From positions 1 to 14,920 of the forward strand of contig JAGZJH010000044.1 in the NCBI GenBank assembly GCA_018365815.1: 14,920 bases of DNA. Direction: 5' to 3'. The position numbers and the translations under genes were made by a program. The notes under the pieces are model-generated. The model saw only the letters and a list, made by a program, of their open reading frames with translations, made no database searches and was not told the origin of the DNA. Shown piece by piece: positions 13,941-14,920 of the stretch; within the stretch, counting starts at the first letter, position 1, and every line of letters begins with the position of its first letter. Source of the DNA: Erysipelotrichaceae bacterium (GTDB lineage: Bacteria > Bacillota_I > Bacilli_A > Erysipelotrichales > Coprobacillaceae).

Positions 13941-14741
13941 TTATCTTCTTTTTAATTGAGTGTATCCTAAACATAAAAATAATGAAATAGGGAAAATTAC
14001 CCAGCCTGGGTGCCATAGATGAAACACAAAGCCTAAAATCAAATACACCATTGAAGTAAGTGGAAACACAATTCCATAAATTGAATCCATTTCCTTTTTA
14101 GCCTTTTTTTCTTTAACAAATTCTATATCTCCCAATAATAAATGATAACGTGATTCAGAAGTTCCGGCTAAAATAAATAAAGCAGTACCAACTGATACTA
14201 GGAAAAACAACATTATAATCCCAATGTTTTCATATTCATGCATTTGTTCAGTTAAAATTACCGGCACTACTGATACAATACATAACATCACACCACTGGC
14301 TATTTTAATAATATTTTGACGATGTTCTTTTTGATATTGCACAGCCAATCGTTCTAAATAAAGTGAATCTACAAATACATATTCTTCTTTAAATGTTTTA
14401 AATCTTTCTGCTTGCATTCCCACACAAATCAATAAAAAGACAGCTAATGCGATAAAAACAAACATCATCGCAATAGATAACGGACTATCTTTATAGATAC
14501 AAAAAGAAACACTATTTATAATCATCATAATCGCAATAACAATTATTCTTGAATTCATTTGATCATTTTTAATATAATCATCAATTTCATCATCAATATC
14601 ACTTATATCACTATTTTTAATTATGGGTTTAACTGTACTATATTCCTCAGTTTTTAGTAAATAATCTAATGAAACGTTAAACATCTCACTTATTTTAATC
14701 AATTTTTCAGTTTCTGGATATCCTTGACCAGTTTCCCTTAG
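13941..14741 (-). pseudogene. XRE-family regulator with six membrane helices, DNA-binding N-terminus lost
   Basis: The open frame runs from just after a TAA at 14742-14744 to a TAA at 13941-13943. Its first residues, LRETGQGYPETEKLIKISEM and FNVSLDYLLK, are the last third of an XRE helix-turn-helix domain; intact relatives begin about 40-50 residues earlier and read WETGQGYPE here. The recognition helices are therefore missing. A linker with many Asp/Ile (30-48 counted from a TTG at 14702) follows, then six hydrophobic segments at about 52-70, 74-95, 132-150, 160-180, 210-228 and 232-248. Regulators with such C-terminal membrane parts are common in Bacillota. No Shine-Dalgarno sequence precedes the only in-frame start, TTG at 14702. 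Immediately upstream lies a serine recombinase end, so loss of the N-terminus is best explained by insertion of a mobile element. If translated, the product could be a membrane stub only. Confidence 0.7.
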
Positions 14742-14920
14742 TTAAAGATATGAACCCTCTTTATCAGTCTACTTTTCCAATAAATCGGTAGTATATCTCT
14801 ATTTCCTGTATTCTTTCGTTATCCTCATTCGTTGTTGCTTCGTGAATAAGGATTTTTTCTATCATTGCATTTAATAACGGTGCTGTCAGTTCCTTTGGTA
14901 CGGAATACTCCTTGATTAAC
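14742..14920. mobile_element. Probable end of an integrated element (large serine recombinase type)
   Basis: From the right edge to about 14742 the sequence is foreign to the regulator gene it abuts: the recombinase reading frame ends at 14764, then about 20 bases (around TAAAGAGGGTTCATATC on the reverse strand) lead to the point where XRE homology resumes with GGGAAACTGG at about 14728-14737. Recombinase genes of this kind usually sit at one end of their integrative or mobilisable element, next to the attachment site. The exact junction and the element type cannot be fixed from this window. Confidence 0.6.
14764..14920 (-). CDS. Large serine recombinase, C-terminal 51 residues (cut by window edge)
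   Basis: The reverse strand is open from the window edge to TGA at 14764-14766. The peptide contains KELTAPLLNAMIEKILIHEA and ends in NERIQEIEIYYRFIGKVD. This pattern, ELT..LLN..I.KI.IHEA followed by a basic/polar turn and IEIYYRFIGK-D at the very end, is the DUF4368-type C-terminus of large serine site-specific recombinases carried by integrative and mobilisable elements of Bacillota. The catalytic resolvase and zinc-ribbon domains would lie beyond the window. Such enzymes cut at a central dinucleotide in short attachment sites to insert and excise circular DNA. The match is from memory of the family, not a search. Its position, ending 20-30 bases before a decapitated gene, fits an integrated element. 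Confidence 0.72.
   Translation of the reverse strand, partial: LIKEYSVPKELTAPLLNAMIEKILIHEATTNEDNERIQEIEIYYRFIGKVD

Noticed and set aside
13921..13947. Stem AAGAT/ATCTT at the end of the truncated XRE gene as a terminator
   Set aside because: Only 5 A/T-rich pairs and includes the stop codon; too weak to call.
14764..14920. Base-composition shift marking the mobile element
   Set aside because: By my count about 55 of the last 160 bases are G or C, only slightly above the surroundings; composition alone does not support transfer.

Overview
The window is strongly AT-rich chromosomal DNA from a low-GC, anaerobic member of the Bacillota. The mix of class III ribonucleotide reductase (NrdD/NrdG), AGGAGG-type ribosome binding sites and the style of the XRE, MATE and DMT proteins would fit an Erysipelotrichia/Coprobacillus-like gut bacterium. 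That placement is inference; no rRNA or other marker gene is present. There are no tRNA, rRNA or CRISPR features.

Layout. 1-341 (-) is the N-terminal part of a MATE efflux protein. 551-988 (-) is a small four-helix membrane protein of unknown function. 1043-2700 (-) is an Lrp/AsnC regulator overlapping a class I/II aminotransferase, resembling the alaR-alaT pair of Bacillus subtilis. After about 480 AT-rich bases, 3189-4313 (+) holds mntP (Mn2+ exporter) followed 6 bases later by a divergent cyclophilin. 4386-7011 (+) is nrdD-nrdG, closed by a clear terminator. 7154-7777 (+) is a heavily decayed ROK-family gene. 7873-10584 (-) is a P-type cation ATPase headed by a yybP-ykoY Mn2+ riboswitch with its own promoter and intrinsic terminator. 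uppP (-) and a kinase-fold phosphotransferase (+) diverge from about 11508-11639. A DMT/EamA permease (-) converges on the phosphotransferase. 13682-13834 (-) encodes a 50-residue membrane protein. 13941-14741 (-) is an XRE regulator with six membrane helices that has lost its DNA-binding N-terminus. 14764-14920 (-) is the C-terminus of a large serine recombinase, so the right edge of the window looks like one end of an integrated element that interrupted the regulator.

The main themes are manganese handling and DNA turnover. MntP and the riboswitch-controlled ATPase are two independent Mn2+ efflux routes about 7 kb apart, and only the ATPase carries the Mn2+ riboswitch, which argues that it is a Mn2+/Ca2+ exporter rather than a dedicated Ca2+ pump. 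The dead ROK gene and the interrupted regulator are signs of gene loss and mobile-element insertion. I found no wholly new multi-gene system; the riboswitch-ATPase unit, the element/regulator junction and the unlisted 50-residue protein are the most rewarding observations.
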